A DNA stretch of 64,000 bases from RH-AL1 sp965277735 (GTDB lineage: Bacteria; Pseudomonadota; Alphaproteobacteria; Rhizobiales; Beijerinckiaceae), in the NCBI GenBank assembly GCA_965277735.1, contig CBDIDO010000003.1:186001-250000 (forward strand). Direction: 5' to 3'. A program made the position numbers and the translations under genes. Below are positions 53,426 to 61,585 of the stretch, in pieces; position 1 is the first letter of the stretch; each line of letters opens with the position of its first letter. The notes beneath the pieces were generated by a model. The model saw nothing but the letters and a program-made list of their open reading frames with translations. It searched no databases and was not told the origin of the DNA.

Positions 53426-54412
53426 TTAACCGCCGCTCTCCCGCCCCAGCATGCGGCGTGCCGGAGCCGGCGTCACCACGAGCGATGCGTCGGCGGCGAG
53501 CACGATTCGCGCGTTTCCCAGCGTCGCCCGATGCGGCGTGCCTCGGTGCAGGGCGTCGGCAAGGGCGTCGGTGAGCCGCTCGAGCCGTTCGAGCCGCAGC
53601 ATGCCTGCGCCGGGCACCGCGGATTCGATCTGGCGGCGGAGCAGGCGCACCAGGATCTCCGGCTGGATGCCCCGGTCCATTAGGCGGAGGCCGCCGGGCG
53701 TCGGCGGCAGAGTCGCGGCGATGCGGTCCACCTCCGCCTCGAGCGCCGACTCGGCGCGGGCGGCGCGGCGAGCCAGGCGCAGCAGCGTGTCGCGGTCGAG
53801 CCCGAGCCGCGCGTAGTCCGCGTGCCCCGCCCGCAGCCGGGCGCGGGCGTAGGCGGGGTCGCGGTTCGAGGGATCGTCGACGGTGGCGAGGCCTTCGGCC
53901 GCGCACAGCGCGACGAGCTGGTCCTTGGGGATGTCGAGCAGGGGGCGCACCAGCGTCACGCCGGGCGCCAGCGGCGTCTCGCGCCGCATGCCGGCGAGGC
54001 CGCCGATCCCGCTGCCGCGCGTCAGCCGCATCAGCACCGTCTCGGCCTGGTCGTCGGCATGGTGCGCGGTGAGGATGTGCGGGGCGCCGACGGCACGGGC
54101 ATGGGCGGCGAGCAGGGCGTAGCGCGCGTCGCGGGCGCGCTCCTGGAGGCGGGTGCGGGGCTTGTCGCCGGTCCAGGCGAGCGTCGCGTGCGGCAGGCCT
54201 AGCTTCGCGGCTGCTGCGGCGACAAGCGCGGCTTCGCTTGCGGACTCGGGCCGCAGCCCGTGGTCGACGGTGGCGACGCGAAGGGCCGGGGCGGCGGGGA
54301 GGGCGGCGGCCCAGCGTGCCGCGAGGTGCAGCAGGGCAATCGAGTCCGGGCCGCCGGAGACGGCGAGCAGCAAGGCCGGAGCGGTATCGAGGCCGAAGAA
54401 GGCTGCAGCCAA
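53426..54412 (-). CDS. tilS: tRNA(Ile)-lysidine synthase
   Basis: 328 residues from TTG 54412. Makes lysidine at C34 of tRNA-Ile(CAU), so it should be essential. PP-loop SGGPDS at 19-24, then VDHGLRPESASEAALVA, HILTAHHADDQAETVLMRL, RPLLDIPKDQL and VDDPSNRDPAYARARLR are all diagnostic. The frame is open to 54505 but that part translates an interspersed repeat (54414-54467), so the TTG immediately after the repeat is preferred, though a repeat-encoded extension cannot be excluded. Between cpoB and ftsH, as usual. Confidence 0.92.
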   Translation of the reverse strand: MAAAFFGLDTAPALLLAVSGGPDSIALLHLAARWAAALPAAPALRVATVDHGLRPESASEAALVAAAAAKLGLPHATLAWTGDKPRTRLQERARDARYALLAAHARAVGAPHILTAHHADDQAETVLMRLTRGSGIGGLAGMRRETPLAPGVTLVRPLLDIPKDQLVALCAAEGLATVDDPSNRDPAYARARLRAGHADYARLGLDRDTLLRLARRAARAESALEAEVDRIAATLPPTPGGLRLMDRGIQPEILVRLLRRQIESAVPGAGMLRLERLERLTDALADALHRGTPHRATLGNARIVLAADASLVVTPAPARRMLGRESGG

Positions 54413-54413
54413 T

Positions 54414-54561
54414 CCTTCTCCCGCTTGCGGGAGAAGGTGGCCCCGCCAAGCGGGGTCGGATGAGGGGCGATCCCGCGTCCCCGGCGTTTTTCGAGCTAGC
54501 GGCAAGTCCCCTCATCCGACCCGACTTCGTCGGGCCATCTTCTCCCGCGAGCGGGAGAAGG
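54414..54561. repeat. Inverted pair of interspersed palindromic repeats between cpoB and tilS
   Basis: Left copy 54414-54467 and right copy 54508-54561 are near-perfect reverse complements (CTTCTCCCGC, GCGGGAGAAG, GGTCGGATGAGGGG), separated by 40 bases, so a single-stranded transcript could fold into a very large hairpin. Each copy also contains its own small CTTCTCCCGC-N2-4-GCGGGAGAAG hairpin. Confidence 0.85.
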
Positions 54562-54575
54562 GGAAGACGAGACTT

Positions 54576-55655
54576 CTACCCGCACTGCGCGCGCTTCGAC
54601 TCGCGATCGGCGCCGCTCTTCACGTAGGCGGGCGCGTTCGGGTACTTGCGCGCGATCTCGGCGAAGGTGGCGCAGGCCTGCTCCTTGGCGCCGAGCGACT
54701 TCAGCGAGATGCCGAGGTGCAGCATCGCGTCGGGCGCGCGGGTCGAGGCGGAGAAATCGGTCGACACCTTCAGGTACTGCTCGGCGGCCTCGCGCGAGCG
54801 GCCGCGCTGGGCGTAGCTCTCGCCAAGATAATAGGTGGCGTCGGCGGCGAGCCGGCTCTTCGGGTTCTTTTGCAGGAAGGCGGAGAAGCTCCGTTCCGCC
54901 TCGTCGTACTGCTTGTCGCGGTAGAGGCCCACTGCGGCGTCGAAGGCCTCGCGCGGCGTCGCCGGAGCCGTGGCGCCGACGGCGGCCGCGCCGGGGCTCG
55001 CGGCGCTGGCGGTCTCGGTCGGCGCGCGCGGCGGCAGGCGCAGGGTCGGCGCGATCGTGTCGTCCCCGCCGCCTCCCGACTGGCGGAAGCGGCCGCCGGC
55101 GAGGTCCATCGGCGCGCCGCCGGGATCGTCGTGCTGGGCGGAGGCCGCCGACCCGAGCGGCTTCGGCTGGCCGGGGTCATTCTTCGGCGCGGCATCGGGA
55201 TCGAACGCCTCGTCGCGGCCCTTTCGCGCCGGCTTGGCGGCCGGCACGTCGGCCGCGGCGGCGCGGTCGGGGGCACGATCGGGAACAGGCGCGATCTCGC
55301 TGCGCTTGGCGCGGCCGCCGGCGGCGAGCCGGTCGTCGACGTCGCCCTGGAATTTCTGCAGCTGCTCGACGAGCTTGCGGTTGGCGTTCTGCAACTCCTC
55401 GATCTGGCCGGTCATCTCGCGGATGCGGCCCTCGAGCTTGCCGACGCGCACGCCGAGCCCCGCCGAATCCGACGCCCCGCCGCCGTAGCCACCCGCGCCG
55501 CGATCGCCGCCGGCGTCCGGCGTGTCGTAGCCGCCGCCACCGCCGCCGCCCTGGTCGTAAGGGGGCGGGTCGCGCCCGTATTCCTGCGCGATGGCCGGCA
55601 CGGCCGCGAGCGGCAACGCGAGAAGCGCGGCGACGAGGAGGCGGAGCGACGTCAT
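54576..55655 (-). CDS. cpoB: Tol-Pal system protein CpoB (YbgF)
   Basis: 359 residues. Signal peptide (LRLLVAALLALPLAAVPAIA), a Gly-rich segment, a coiled coil for trimerisation (VGKLEGRIREMTGQIEELQNANRKLVEQL), a charged Pro/Ala-rich linker and C-terminal TPR repeats (AFDAAVGLYRDKQYDEAERSF, then two more) ending in Cys. Coordinates outer-membrane constriction with PBP1B and Tol-Pal. tilS and ftsH follow as in other alphaproteobacteria, but pal is not upstream; it lies at the far left of the window. Confidence 0.9.
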   Translation of the reverse strand: MTSLRLLVAALLALPLAAVPAIAQEYGRDPPPYDQGGGGGGGYDTPDAGGDRGAGGYGGGASDSAGLGVRVGKLEGRIREMTGQIEELQNANRKLVEQLQKFQGDVDDRLAAGGRAKRSEIAPVPDRAPDRAAAADVPAAKPARKGRDEAFDPDAAPKNDPGQPKPLGSAASAQHDDPGGAPMDLAGGRFRQSGGGGDDTIAPTLRLPPRAPTETASAASPGAAAVGATAPATPREAFDAAVGLYRDKQYDEAERSFSAFLQKNPKSRLAADATYYLGESYAQRGRSREAAEQYLKVSTDFSASTRAPDAMLHLGISLKSLGAKEQACATFAEIARKYPNAPAYVKSGADRESKRAQCG

Positions 55656-56056
55656 CGGGTGTGTCCAAGCATCAACGAGCGAGCCCGCATCAAGCGCCGG
55701 AAAGCGGGCGGATTTTGGCCGGGGCGTGGGCTCGATTGCAGGTCTCGTCCGAGGTCAAGAAACGGGAGGCTCTGCCCGCCAAGGTCGTGACCGCAAGGAT
55801 GCAACGGCCGCCTCTATGTCGTGCGCTACCGCCATATGCGCAGGATTGGCAACGTCGAACGTGTCGTCGGTCGCCGCGAGGAAAAGGGCGCCGCTTGGAC
55901 GTCGCTCGACGATCGCCGACTTCGGTGGCGGTAGGCACGGAGTCTCGTCCGCGGTCGGATCGCATAACGGTAATTATACCGTATTTCGGTCGACTGGCAA
56001 ACGAGCCGGTTGGACAGTTCTTGCTTGGGAAGGCCGTCCACCCGCGTTGCGCGCCT
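55656..56056. other. Gene-free region upstream of cpoB
   Basis: About 400 bases with no convincing gene. It lies where pal would be expected. A perfect ACGGTA-ATTA-TACCGT palindrome sits at 55967-55982. The stretch around 55730-55930 has mixed composition and may be remnant coding sequence, but I could not identify any protein in it. Confidence 0.5.
55967..55982. promoter_or_regulatory. Palindromic site ACGGTA-N4-TACCGT
   Basis: Perfect 6-bp arms around ATTA in an AT-rich patch (TAATTATA) unusual for this GC-rich window. It lies 85 bases downstream of the SDR stop and about 310 bases upstream of cpoB. Either an operator or part of a promoter; regulator unknown. Confidence 0.4.
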
Positions 56057-56854
56057 CTACCCCTCCGCCCGCTCCCGCGTGCGCGGCACGCTGGCGTCGA
56101 TGCCGCGCATCAGGCGGCCGTACACCCGCGCGGGCAGGAAGCGCCCCAGCACCGCCCCGGCATAGAGAAACCACGGGAACGCGATCGTCGCGTGGCCTTT
56201 CGCCAGCCGGCGCTTGATCAGCGCGGCGGCGGCGGCGTCCGACAGCTCGCCGGGCTTCATCGCGGTGATCGAGTCGTTGAGCGGCGTCTTCACGAAGCCG
56301 GCGACGATCAGGCTGACGATCACGCCCTTTGCCTCGAGCCGCGGGCGGATCGACTCGGCCCAGGCGTGCACCGCCGACTTGGTGAGGCAATAGGCCGGCG
56401 AATAGGGCAGGCCGTGCAGGCCGGCGATCGAGCCGACGAAGGCGAGCTGGCCGCGGCCGCGGGCGGTCATCGGCCCGATCAGCGGTTCGGCGGTGTTGAG
56501 GACGCCAAGGAGGTTCGTCGCGATGATCGCGCGCACGGCGTCGGGCTCCTCGGCGAGCTCGCCGGGGCCGAGGCCGGTGGTGATGCCGGCATTGGCGATC
56601 GCGAGGTCGAGCGGCGTGCGGGCGTCGGCGGCGGCGATGAAGGCGGCCATCGCGGCGCGGTCGCGGACGTCGATCGTGCCGGTCTCGACGACAGCGCCCT
56701 TTTCGCGCGCGGCATGCGCGGTGACATCGAGGCGGCCGGCGTCGCGGCCGATCAGCACGAGGTGCAGGCCCGGCGCCGCATAGGCGAGCGCCAGCGCGCG
56801 GCCGATGCCGCTCGACGCGCCGGTGATGAGCACGCAGCGCGGCGCGAGCTTCAC
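56057..56854 (-). CDS. Short-chain dehydrogenase/reductase (probable 3-oxoacyl-ACP reductase)
   Basis: 265 residues. Classical SDR: TGASSGIG coenzyme motif near the N-terminus, NAGI (IANAGITTG), and YCLTK as the catalytic Y-x3-K. The C-terminal part includes a hydrophobic segment. GTG 56854 overlaps the stop of the MaoC-like gene (GTGA). As last gene of the ACP/ketosynthase operon it is the natural ketoreductase of the pathway. The longer open frame to 57298 is not conserved. Confidence 0.85.
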   Translation of the reverse strand: MKLAPRCVLITGASSGIGRALALAYAAPGLHLVLIGRDAGRLDVTAHAAREKGAVVETGTIDVRDRAAMAAFIAAADARTPLDLAIANAGITTGLGPGELAEEPDAVRAIIATNLLGVLNTAEPLIGPMTARGRGQLAFVGSIAGLHGLPYSPAYCLTKSAVHAWAESIRPRLEAKGVIVSLIVAGFVKTPLNDSITAMKPGELSDAAAAALIKRRLAKGHATIAFPWFLYAGAVLGRFLPARVYGRLMRGIDASVPRTRERAEG

Positions 56855-57237
56855 GAAAGAAACGCTTCGGCGAGGCAGACCAGCGCGGTGCCGCGCTTCA
56901 CGTTCAGCCGCACCACGGCCGGCGCACCGGGGACGGCCTGCACGACCTTGCCGGTCACCTCGAAGGCCTCGCCGATCAGCACCGGCTCGACGAACTTGGC
57001 GGAGAGCTTGGTGAGGGTCGCCTCGGGGCGCCAGGCGCGCAGGGTTGGCTCGAGGCAGGCCATGATCAGCATGCCGTGGATCGGCGGCGCGGCGAGGCCG
57101 GCCTTCGCCGCGATCGCGGGATCGAGGTGCAGCGGGTTGTCGTCGCCGGAGGCGGCGGCATAGGCCGCGAGATCGGCTGCGGAGTAGGGGCCGTAGCTGC
57201 GCGGGGCGATGGCCTCGCCGCGGGCGAGGGGCGTCAT
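56851..57237 (-). CDS. MaoC-like hotdog dehydratase
   Basis: 128 residues. R-specific hydratase pattern: catalytic Asp32 and His37 in SGDDNPLHLDP, followed by GLAAPPIHGMLIMACLEP of the hotdog helix. Would remove water from (or add it to) a 3-hydroxyacyl thioester. Start ATG overlaps the upstream stop by 4 nt, end overlaps SDR by 4 nt. Confidence 0.87.
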   Translation of the reverse strand: MTPLARGEAIAPRSYGPYSAADLAAYAAASGDDNPLHLDPAIAAKAGLAAPPIHGMLIMACLEPTLRAWRPEATLTKLSAKFVEPVLIGEAFEVTGKVVQAVPGAPAVVRLNVKRGTALVCLAEAFLS

Positions 57238-57614
57238 GCCGCGGCCTGCGTAGAAAACAGCCGGAGCACGGTCTCGATGGTCGCGACCCGCGCGCCATCG
57301 GCGCTGAGAACGCCCTCGGCCACCAGACGGTCGGGCGCGCTCTCGCGTCGTGCGCTCACCGCCAGCTGGTAGGACACGCCCACTCGCAGCGACACAGCGT
57401 AATCGAAGGTCTGCGACTCATGGAAGGGGACGAGGTCGGCCTCGGGCAGCAGCGCGGCCAGCGCGGCGCGGATGTCGGGGCGCGCCATCCAGCGGATCGG
57501 CCAGGTGAAGGGGAGCGTCCCACCCTCGTCATCGAGCCGCGCGGCCCGACGGAAGGCGGCGACCTCGGCCGGATCCGCCGACACCGCGAAGGTGCCGATT
57601 GCGGCGCTGCTCAC
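57234..57614 (-). CDS. Hotdog protein, N-terminal MaoC/FAS1-type dehydratase-like
   Basis: 126 residues from GTG 57614 (GTGA overlap with the ketosynthase stop). The pattern AEVAAFRRAARLDD at the start and LVPFHESQTFDYAVSLRVGVSYQLAV in the middle resembles the non-catalytic half of two-subunit R-hydratases. It lacks the D-x4-H pair seen in the next gene. Likely forms a heterodimer with the MaoC-like protein so that one catalytic and one structural hotdog make the dehydratase. This pairing is inference. Confidence 0.7.
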   Translation of the reverse strand: MSSAAIGTFAVSADPAEVAAFRRAARLDDEGGTLPFTWPIRWMARPDIRAALAALLPEADLVPFHESQTFDYAVSLRVGVSYQLAVSARRESAPDRLVAEGVLSADGARVATIETVLRLFSTQAAA

Positions 57615-58834
57615 GCCGCCTCTGGCGCCTGCAGGACGAGGACGGCGTTGATGCCCCCGAACGCGAAGGAGTTGCTCATCGCGGTGCGAATGCGCAACGG
57701 CCGCGCCTCGTTGGGAATCGCGTCGACCGGGCATTTCTCGTCCGGCTCGAGGTAGTTGATCGTCGGCGGGGCGATCTGGTCGCGCATCGCACCCATGGTG
57801 ACGACGAACTCGAGCGCGCCGGCGGCGCCGAGCCCGTGGCCATGGATCGGCTTGGTCGAGGAGATCGGCACGTGCGCGCCGCGCTCGCCGAACACCTTGT
57901 GGATGGCGGCGGATTCGGTCGTGTCGTTGACGATCGTCGCCGTGCCGTGCGCGTTGATGTAGTCGATTTTGTCGGGCGTCACGTTGGCGTCCGCCAGCGC
58001 CATCGTCATCGCGCGCGCGGCGCCTTCGACATCGGGCGCCACCATGTCGCGGGCGTCCGTGGTCGTGCCGTAGCCGGCGAGCAGGGCCAGGACCTTGGCG
58101 CCGCGCGCCTTGGCGTGCTCCTCGGATTCGAGCACGACGACGCCCGCGCCGGCGCCGAGCACCATGCCGTTGCGCCCCTTCGAGAACGGCCGGCAGAAGT
58201 CCGGCGTCATCACGCGCAGCGCTTCCCAGGCCAGCATCGCGTTGTTGGTGATGTGGTCCTCGGTGCCGCCGACGACGGCGACGTCGACGACTCCGGCGCG
58301 CACCATCTGCATGCCGATGCCGATCGCCTGCGTCGACGAGGAGCAGGCCGAGACGACGGCGAAGCTCGGGCCCTGCAGGCCGTAGCGGATCGACACGTTG
58401 GCGGGGCACGCGCTCGGGATCAGCTTCGGGATCATCAAGGGATGCGGGCGGCCGTTCAGAATGAGCGCCTTGTGGATGCCTTCCTCGATCGAGATCATGC
58501 CGCCGATGCCGGTGCCGATGATCGTCGCGCCGCGCGGGCCGAAGCGCGTCGAGCGCTCGAAGCCGGCCTGGGCGATCGCCTCGTCGGTGGCCACCAGCAG
58601 ATATTGGCTCACCGGATCGCAGAGCGGCAGGACGTCCCGCTCGAGGTGATCGGTGGCGACGAAGCCCTGCACCTGGGCCGCGATCTTGATGCGGCCGCGG
58701 TACTCGTAGGGGAAGACCGGCGGGTTGATGCAGGGTCGGCCGTCGCGGGCGGCGGTCCAAAGCGTCTCGGCGCCGACGCCGGCGGCGGAGACCGCGCCGA
58801 TGCCGGTGACGACGACGCGCCTATCGGATGCCAT
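57611..58834 (-). CDS. Beta-ketoacyl-ACP synthase (KAS II/FabF-like)
   Basis: 407 residues. Catalytic Cys164 (VVSACSSSTQAIG), His296 (YINAHGTATIVND) and His333 (STKPIHGHGLGAAG) are all present, so the enzyme should condense acyl and malonyl groups. C-terminal SNSFAFGGINAVLVL is typical. ATG 58834 shares its A with the ACP stop. Because a dedicated ACP and dehydratases accompany it, it probably serves a special acyl chain (for instance an unusual lipid or aryl polyene-like product) rather than bulk fatty acid synthesis. Confidence 0.92.
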   Translation of the reverse strand: MASDRRVVVTGIGAVSAAGVGAETLWTAARDGRPCINPPVFPYEYRGRIKIAAQVQGFVATDHLERDVLPLCDPVSQYLLVATDEAIAQAGFERSTRFGPRGATIIGTGIGGMISIEEGIHKALILNGRPHPLMIPKLIPSACPANVSIRYGLQGPSFAVVSACSSSTQAIGIGMQMVRAGVVDVAVVGGTEDHITNNAMLAWEALRVMTPDFCRPFSKGRNGMVLGAGAGVVVLESEEHAKARGAKVLALLAGYGTTTDARDMVAPDVEGAARAMTMALADANVTPDKIDYINAHGTATIVNDTTESAAIHKVFGERGAHVPISSTKPIHGHGLGAAGALEFVVTMGAMRDQIAPPTINYLEPDEKCPVDAIPNEARPLRIRTAMSNSFAFGGINAVLVLQAPEAA

Positions 58835-59139
58835 CAGGCCGACTTTTCCTTGATGATGTAGCTGGCGATGGCGTCGATCAGGTCCTTGACGTTCTTGGCG
58901 TCGTGAAACGGGCCGTCCATCGGGATGTAGACGTCGAACTTGTCCTCGATCGCGGTCAGGATCATCACGATGTCGATCGACTTCAGGTCGAGGCTCTCGA
59001 TGGTCGCCTCGGGGGTGACCTTCTCGCGATCGAGCATGCCTTCGGTGACGATCGTGTCGATGATCTTGTTGACGAGATCGTCGTGATCGATCGGCGCTTT
59101 CTGGCCGGCTGTGGCCGCCGCCTCGTCCTTGGTATCCAC
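58834..59139 (-). CDS. Acyl carrier protein, dedicated
   Basis: 101 residues. The 4'-phosphopantetheine Ser is Ser54 in SLDLKSIDIVMIL; helix II is well conserved while the start (MDTKDEAAATAGQKAPID) is a polar extension not found in housekeeping AcpP. The motif DLKS replaces the common DSLD, as in several secondary-metabolism and lipid A-type ACPs. First gene of the five-gene operon; 197 bases separate it from carA upstream. Confidence 0.9.
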   Translation of the reverse strand: MDTKDEAAATAGQKAPIDHDDLVNKIIDTIVTEGMLDREKVTPEATIESLDLKSIDIVMILTAIEDKFDVYIPMDGPFHDAKNVKDLIDAIASYIIKEKSA

Positions 59140-59336
59140 CGATCACTCCCGCTCGTGCGAACCGGGCGCGGACATTCGGCGATGCCGCCAGCCCTTGCAA
59201 GCCCGATGTTGGTCATATGATGCGCGCCATGGGCGCCTTCGTCGCGGTCTCGCCGCGCTCTCCGAAGTCGTGCCCTCCCTAGTCCAATCCGCCCGGCATG
59301 GGAAGGCCGGCATGGGAGGGGAGGAGAGGGGCCGGC

Positions 59337-60527
59337 TCACGGCGCCGGCGCGCCTTTCGCCTTCTCCATCAGCGCCGTGAAGCGCGTGAAAAGGTAGTGG
59401 CTGTCTTTCGGCCCCGGCGAGGCTTCGGGATGGTGCTGCACCGAGAAGGCCGGTCGGTCGGTCAGCTCAAGGCCGGAGTTCGAGCCGTCGAACAGGCTCT
59501 TGTGGGTCTCGCGCGCATTCGCTGGCAGGGTGGCCGTGTCGACCGCGAAGCCGTGGTTCATCGAGACGATCTCGACCTTGTCGGTCGTGTAGTCCTTCAC
59601 CGGGTGGTTGGCGCCGTGGTGGCCCTGGTGCATCTTCATCGTCGTCGCGCCGATCGCCAGCGCCATCAGCTGGTGGCCGAGGCAGATGCCGAAGGTCGGC
59701 ACCTTCTGCTCCAGGATGTCCTTGATCACCGGCACGGCGTATTCGCCGGTCGCGGCCGGGTCGCCGGGGCCGTTCGACAGGAAGACGCCGTCGGGCTTCA
59801 GCGCCAGGATATCGGCCGCGCTCGCCGTCGACGGCACGACGGTCACCGCGCAGCCGGCATCGGCGAGCAGACGCAGGATGTTGCGCTTGATGCCGTAGTC
59901 GATCGCGACGACCTTGTAGCGCGGTGCGGTCTGCCTGCCGTAGCCGGTCTCGAGGTCCCACACCGTCTCGTCCCAGTCGAGGCGCTGCGACGAGGTCACG
60001 CCGGGCACGAGGTCGAGGCCCTCGACGCCCGACCAGCCTGCCGCCTGCGCCTTGAGCGCGGCGAGGTCGAAGGCGCCGTCCTCGGCATGCGCGATCACGG
60101 CGTTGGGCATGCCCTTGTCGCGCACCAGCGCCGTCAGCGCGCGGGTGTCGATCCCGGCCAGCCCGATGATGCCCCGCCGCTTCAGCCATTCGTCGAAATG
60201 CAGGCTCGCGCGATAATTCGAGGGGCCGGTCACCGCCGCGTGCACCACGCAGCCGATCGCCCCCGTCGCCGCGGCGAGATTGAGGGACTCGATGTCCTGG
60301 TCGTTGGTGCCGACGTTGCCGACATGGGGAAAGGTGAAGGTGAGGATTTGCTTGGAATACGAGGGGTCCGTCAGGATCTCCTCGTACCCCGTCATCGCAG
60401 TGTTGAAGCAGACCTCGCCGACCGCGACGCCGGTTGCACCGAAGCCCTCGCCCTCGAGCACGGTGCCGTCGGCGAGCACCAGCACGGCCGTCACCTTCGG
60501 CTCGGCCCAGCCTTCATCGTGTGTCAT
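59337..60527 (-). CDS. carA: Carbamoyl-phosphate synthase small chain
   Basis: 396 residues. Glutaminase subunit giving ammonia to CarB for arginine and pyrimidine synthesis. N-terminal VLVLADGTVLEGEGFGATG and TAMTGYEEILTDPSY; class-I amidotransferase triad Cys in TFGICLGHQLMAL and His/Glu in QHHPEASPGP. ATG 60527. carB is not adjacent. Upstream is a divergent small secreted-protein operon. Confidence 0.95.
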   Translation of the reverse strand: MTHDEGWAEPKVTAVLVLADGTVLEGEGFGATGVAVGEVCFNTAMTGYEEILTDPSYSKQILTFTFPHVGNVGTNDQDIESLNLAAATGAIGCVVHAAVTGPSNYRASLHFDEWLKRRGIIGLAGIDTRALTALVRDKGMPNAVIAHAEDGAFDLAALKAQAAGWSGVEGLDLVPGVTSSQRLDWDETVWDLETGYGRQTAPRYKVVAIDYGIKRNILRLLADAGCAVTVVPSTASAADILALKPDGVFLSNGPGDPAATGEYAVPVIKDILEQKVPTFGICLGHQLMALAIGATTMKMHQGHHGANHPVKDYTTDKVEIVSMNHGFAVDTATLPANARETHKSLFDGSNSGLELTDRPAFSVQHHPEASPGPKDSHYLFTRFTALMEKAKGAPAP

Positions 60528-60604
60528 GATCCTTCAGCTAAGCGCTGGCGGAGAGCTGGTCAATCGCTTCGAGCCGTCTGGGCAGGCCCGCGCCGCGCGC
60601 CCAT

Positions 60605-60901
60605 ATGCGGTGCATGACCCGCATGACCCTGTCGCTCTCACTCTTCCTCGCGCTCGCCGCACCGCTGCCGGCGCTGGCGGCGCAGAACCTGATCCCGTCG
60701 CCCTATCCCAGCGCATCGCCCGGCACGGCGCCGCTCAACCCGTCGGCGTCGCGCACGGCACCGTCGCAGAGTCTGGCGCCGACGCCCTATCCGCAGGCGA
60801 CGCCCGGCTCGCAGGGCAACGCGCCGAACGCGACGATGGGCGGCCCGCAGCAGCGCGTGCCTTCGACCTATCAGCGCAACTACGGCGTCGAGCAGCATTG
60901 A
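60605..60901 (+). CDS. Small secreted PYPSA-motif protein 1
   Basis: 98 residues; ATG 60605 or 60614. Signal peptide (LSLSLFLALAAPLPALA) then a Pro/Ser/Gln-rich mature part: LIPSPYPSASPGTAPLNP, APTPYPQATPG, and VPSTYQRNYGVEQH at the end. The LIPxPYPSAxPGxAPLxP block and the Y-x-R-x-Y-x-V-x-Q ending recur in the next gene. Family not recognised. The stop overlaps the next start as TGATG. Confidence 0.72.
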   Translation: MRCMTRMTLSLSLFLALAAPLPALAAQNLIPSPYPSASPGTAPLNPSASRTAPSQSLAPTPYPQATPGSQGNAPNATMGGPQQRVPSTYQRNYGVEQH

Positions 60902-61200
60902 TGCGCGGCGCTGCGCTGATCGGGGCGGCTAGCCTGTTGCTTCTCGCGGCACCGGTGCTTTCGTCGCCGGTCGGCGCGGCGCAGTCGCTGATCCCGACGC
61001 CCTATCCCAGCGCGGTGCCCGGCGCCGCGCCGCTCGACCCCGAGCCGGGCGGCCTCGGCGGCCCGCAGCGGCTGATCGAGGACCCCTATCCGCAGATCAC
61101 CGGCGACTTTTCGCAGGGCAATCCGCCGATCTATCGCCACCACCGCCACCAGCGGCTCGTGCCGTCGATCTATCACCGCAAGTATCGCGTCGACCAATGA
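60901..61200 (+). CDS. Small secreted PYPSA-motif protein 2
   Basis: 99 residues. Signal peptide (RGAALIGAASLLLLAAPVLSS) then LIPTPYPSAVPGAAPLDP, ending VPSIYHRKYRVDQ after a His-rich stretch (RHHRHQ). A tandem paralogue of the preceding protein. The last four bases overlap the start of the next gene (ATGA), so three genes are coupled. Likely an envelope or cell-surface peptide; no enzyme features. Confidence 0.72.
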   Translation: MRGAALIGAASLLLLAAPVLSSPVGAAQSLIPTPYPSAVPGAAPLDPEPGGLGGPQRLIEDPYPQITGDFSQGNPPIYRHHRHQRLVPSIYHRKYRVDQ

Positions 61201-61553
61201 CAAGCGCGGCGATCGAGTCCGATGCGGCGTTCGAGGCGGTCGATGCGGAGATCGCCGACCTGCTCGACGAGCGGGCCGGCTGCCGGCGCGCCATCCTCGC
61301 CTCGCGCGTCGCGGTGATCGGCGGGGCGCTGGTCCTCGTACTGTCGTTCTGGGTCCGGTCGCTGGGCGCGCCGACGACCCTGATCGCCGCGCTGACGGCG
61401 ATGATCGGCGGCACGGTCTGGGGCGGCGCCTCGAAATCGTCGGGCGAGGAGATCGACGGCCGCCTCGCCGAGGCCGAGGCGCGCAAGGCGGCGCTCATCG
61501 ACCGCGTCGCCGCCGCCAACGGCTGGCGCGACCTGACATCGACCGTGCACTGA
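61197..61553 (+). CDS. Small membrane protein, hypothetical
   Basis: 118 residues with a central pair of membrane helices (ILASRVAVIGGALVLVLSFWV and TLIAALTAMIGGTVWGG) between two charged helices. No family recognised. Translationally coupled to the PYPSA-motif genes, so it may anchor or export them, but that is speculation. Confidence 0.68.
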   Translation: MTSAAIESDAAFEAVDAEIADLLDERAGCRRAILASRVAVIGGALVLVLSFWVRSLGAPTTLIAALTAMIGGTVWGGASKSSGEEIDGRLAEAEARKAALIDRVAAANGWRDLTSTVH

Positions 61554-61585
61554 GCGCAGATCGAAGTTTGCGTCAGCGCGATTTA

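Noticed and set aside
56057..57298. Single fused protein spanning MaoC and SDR regions
   Set aside because: The first part of that frame is an out-of-frame reading of the MaoC-like gene, which has its own catalytic motif; the SDR starts at GTG 56854.
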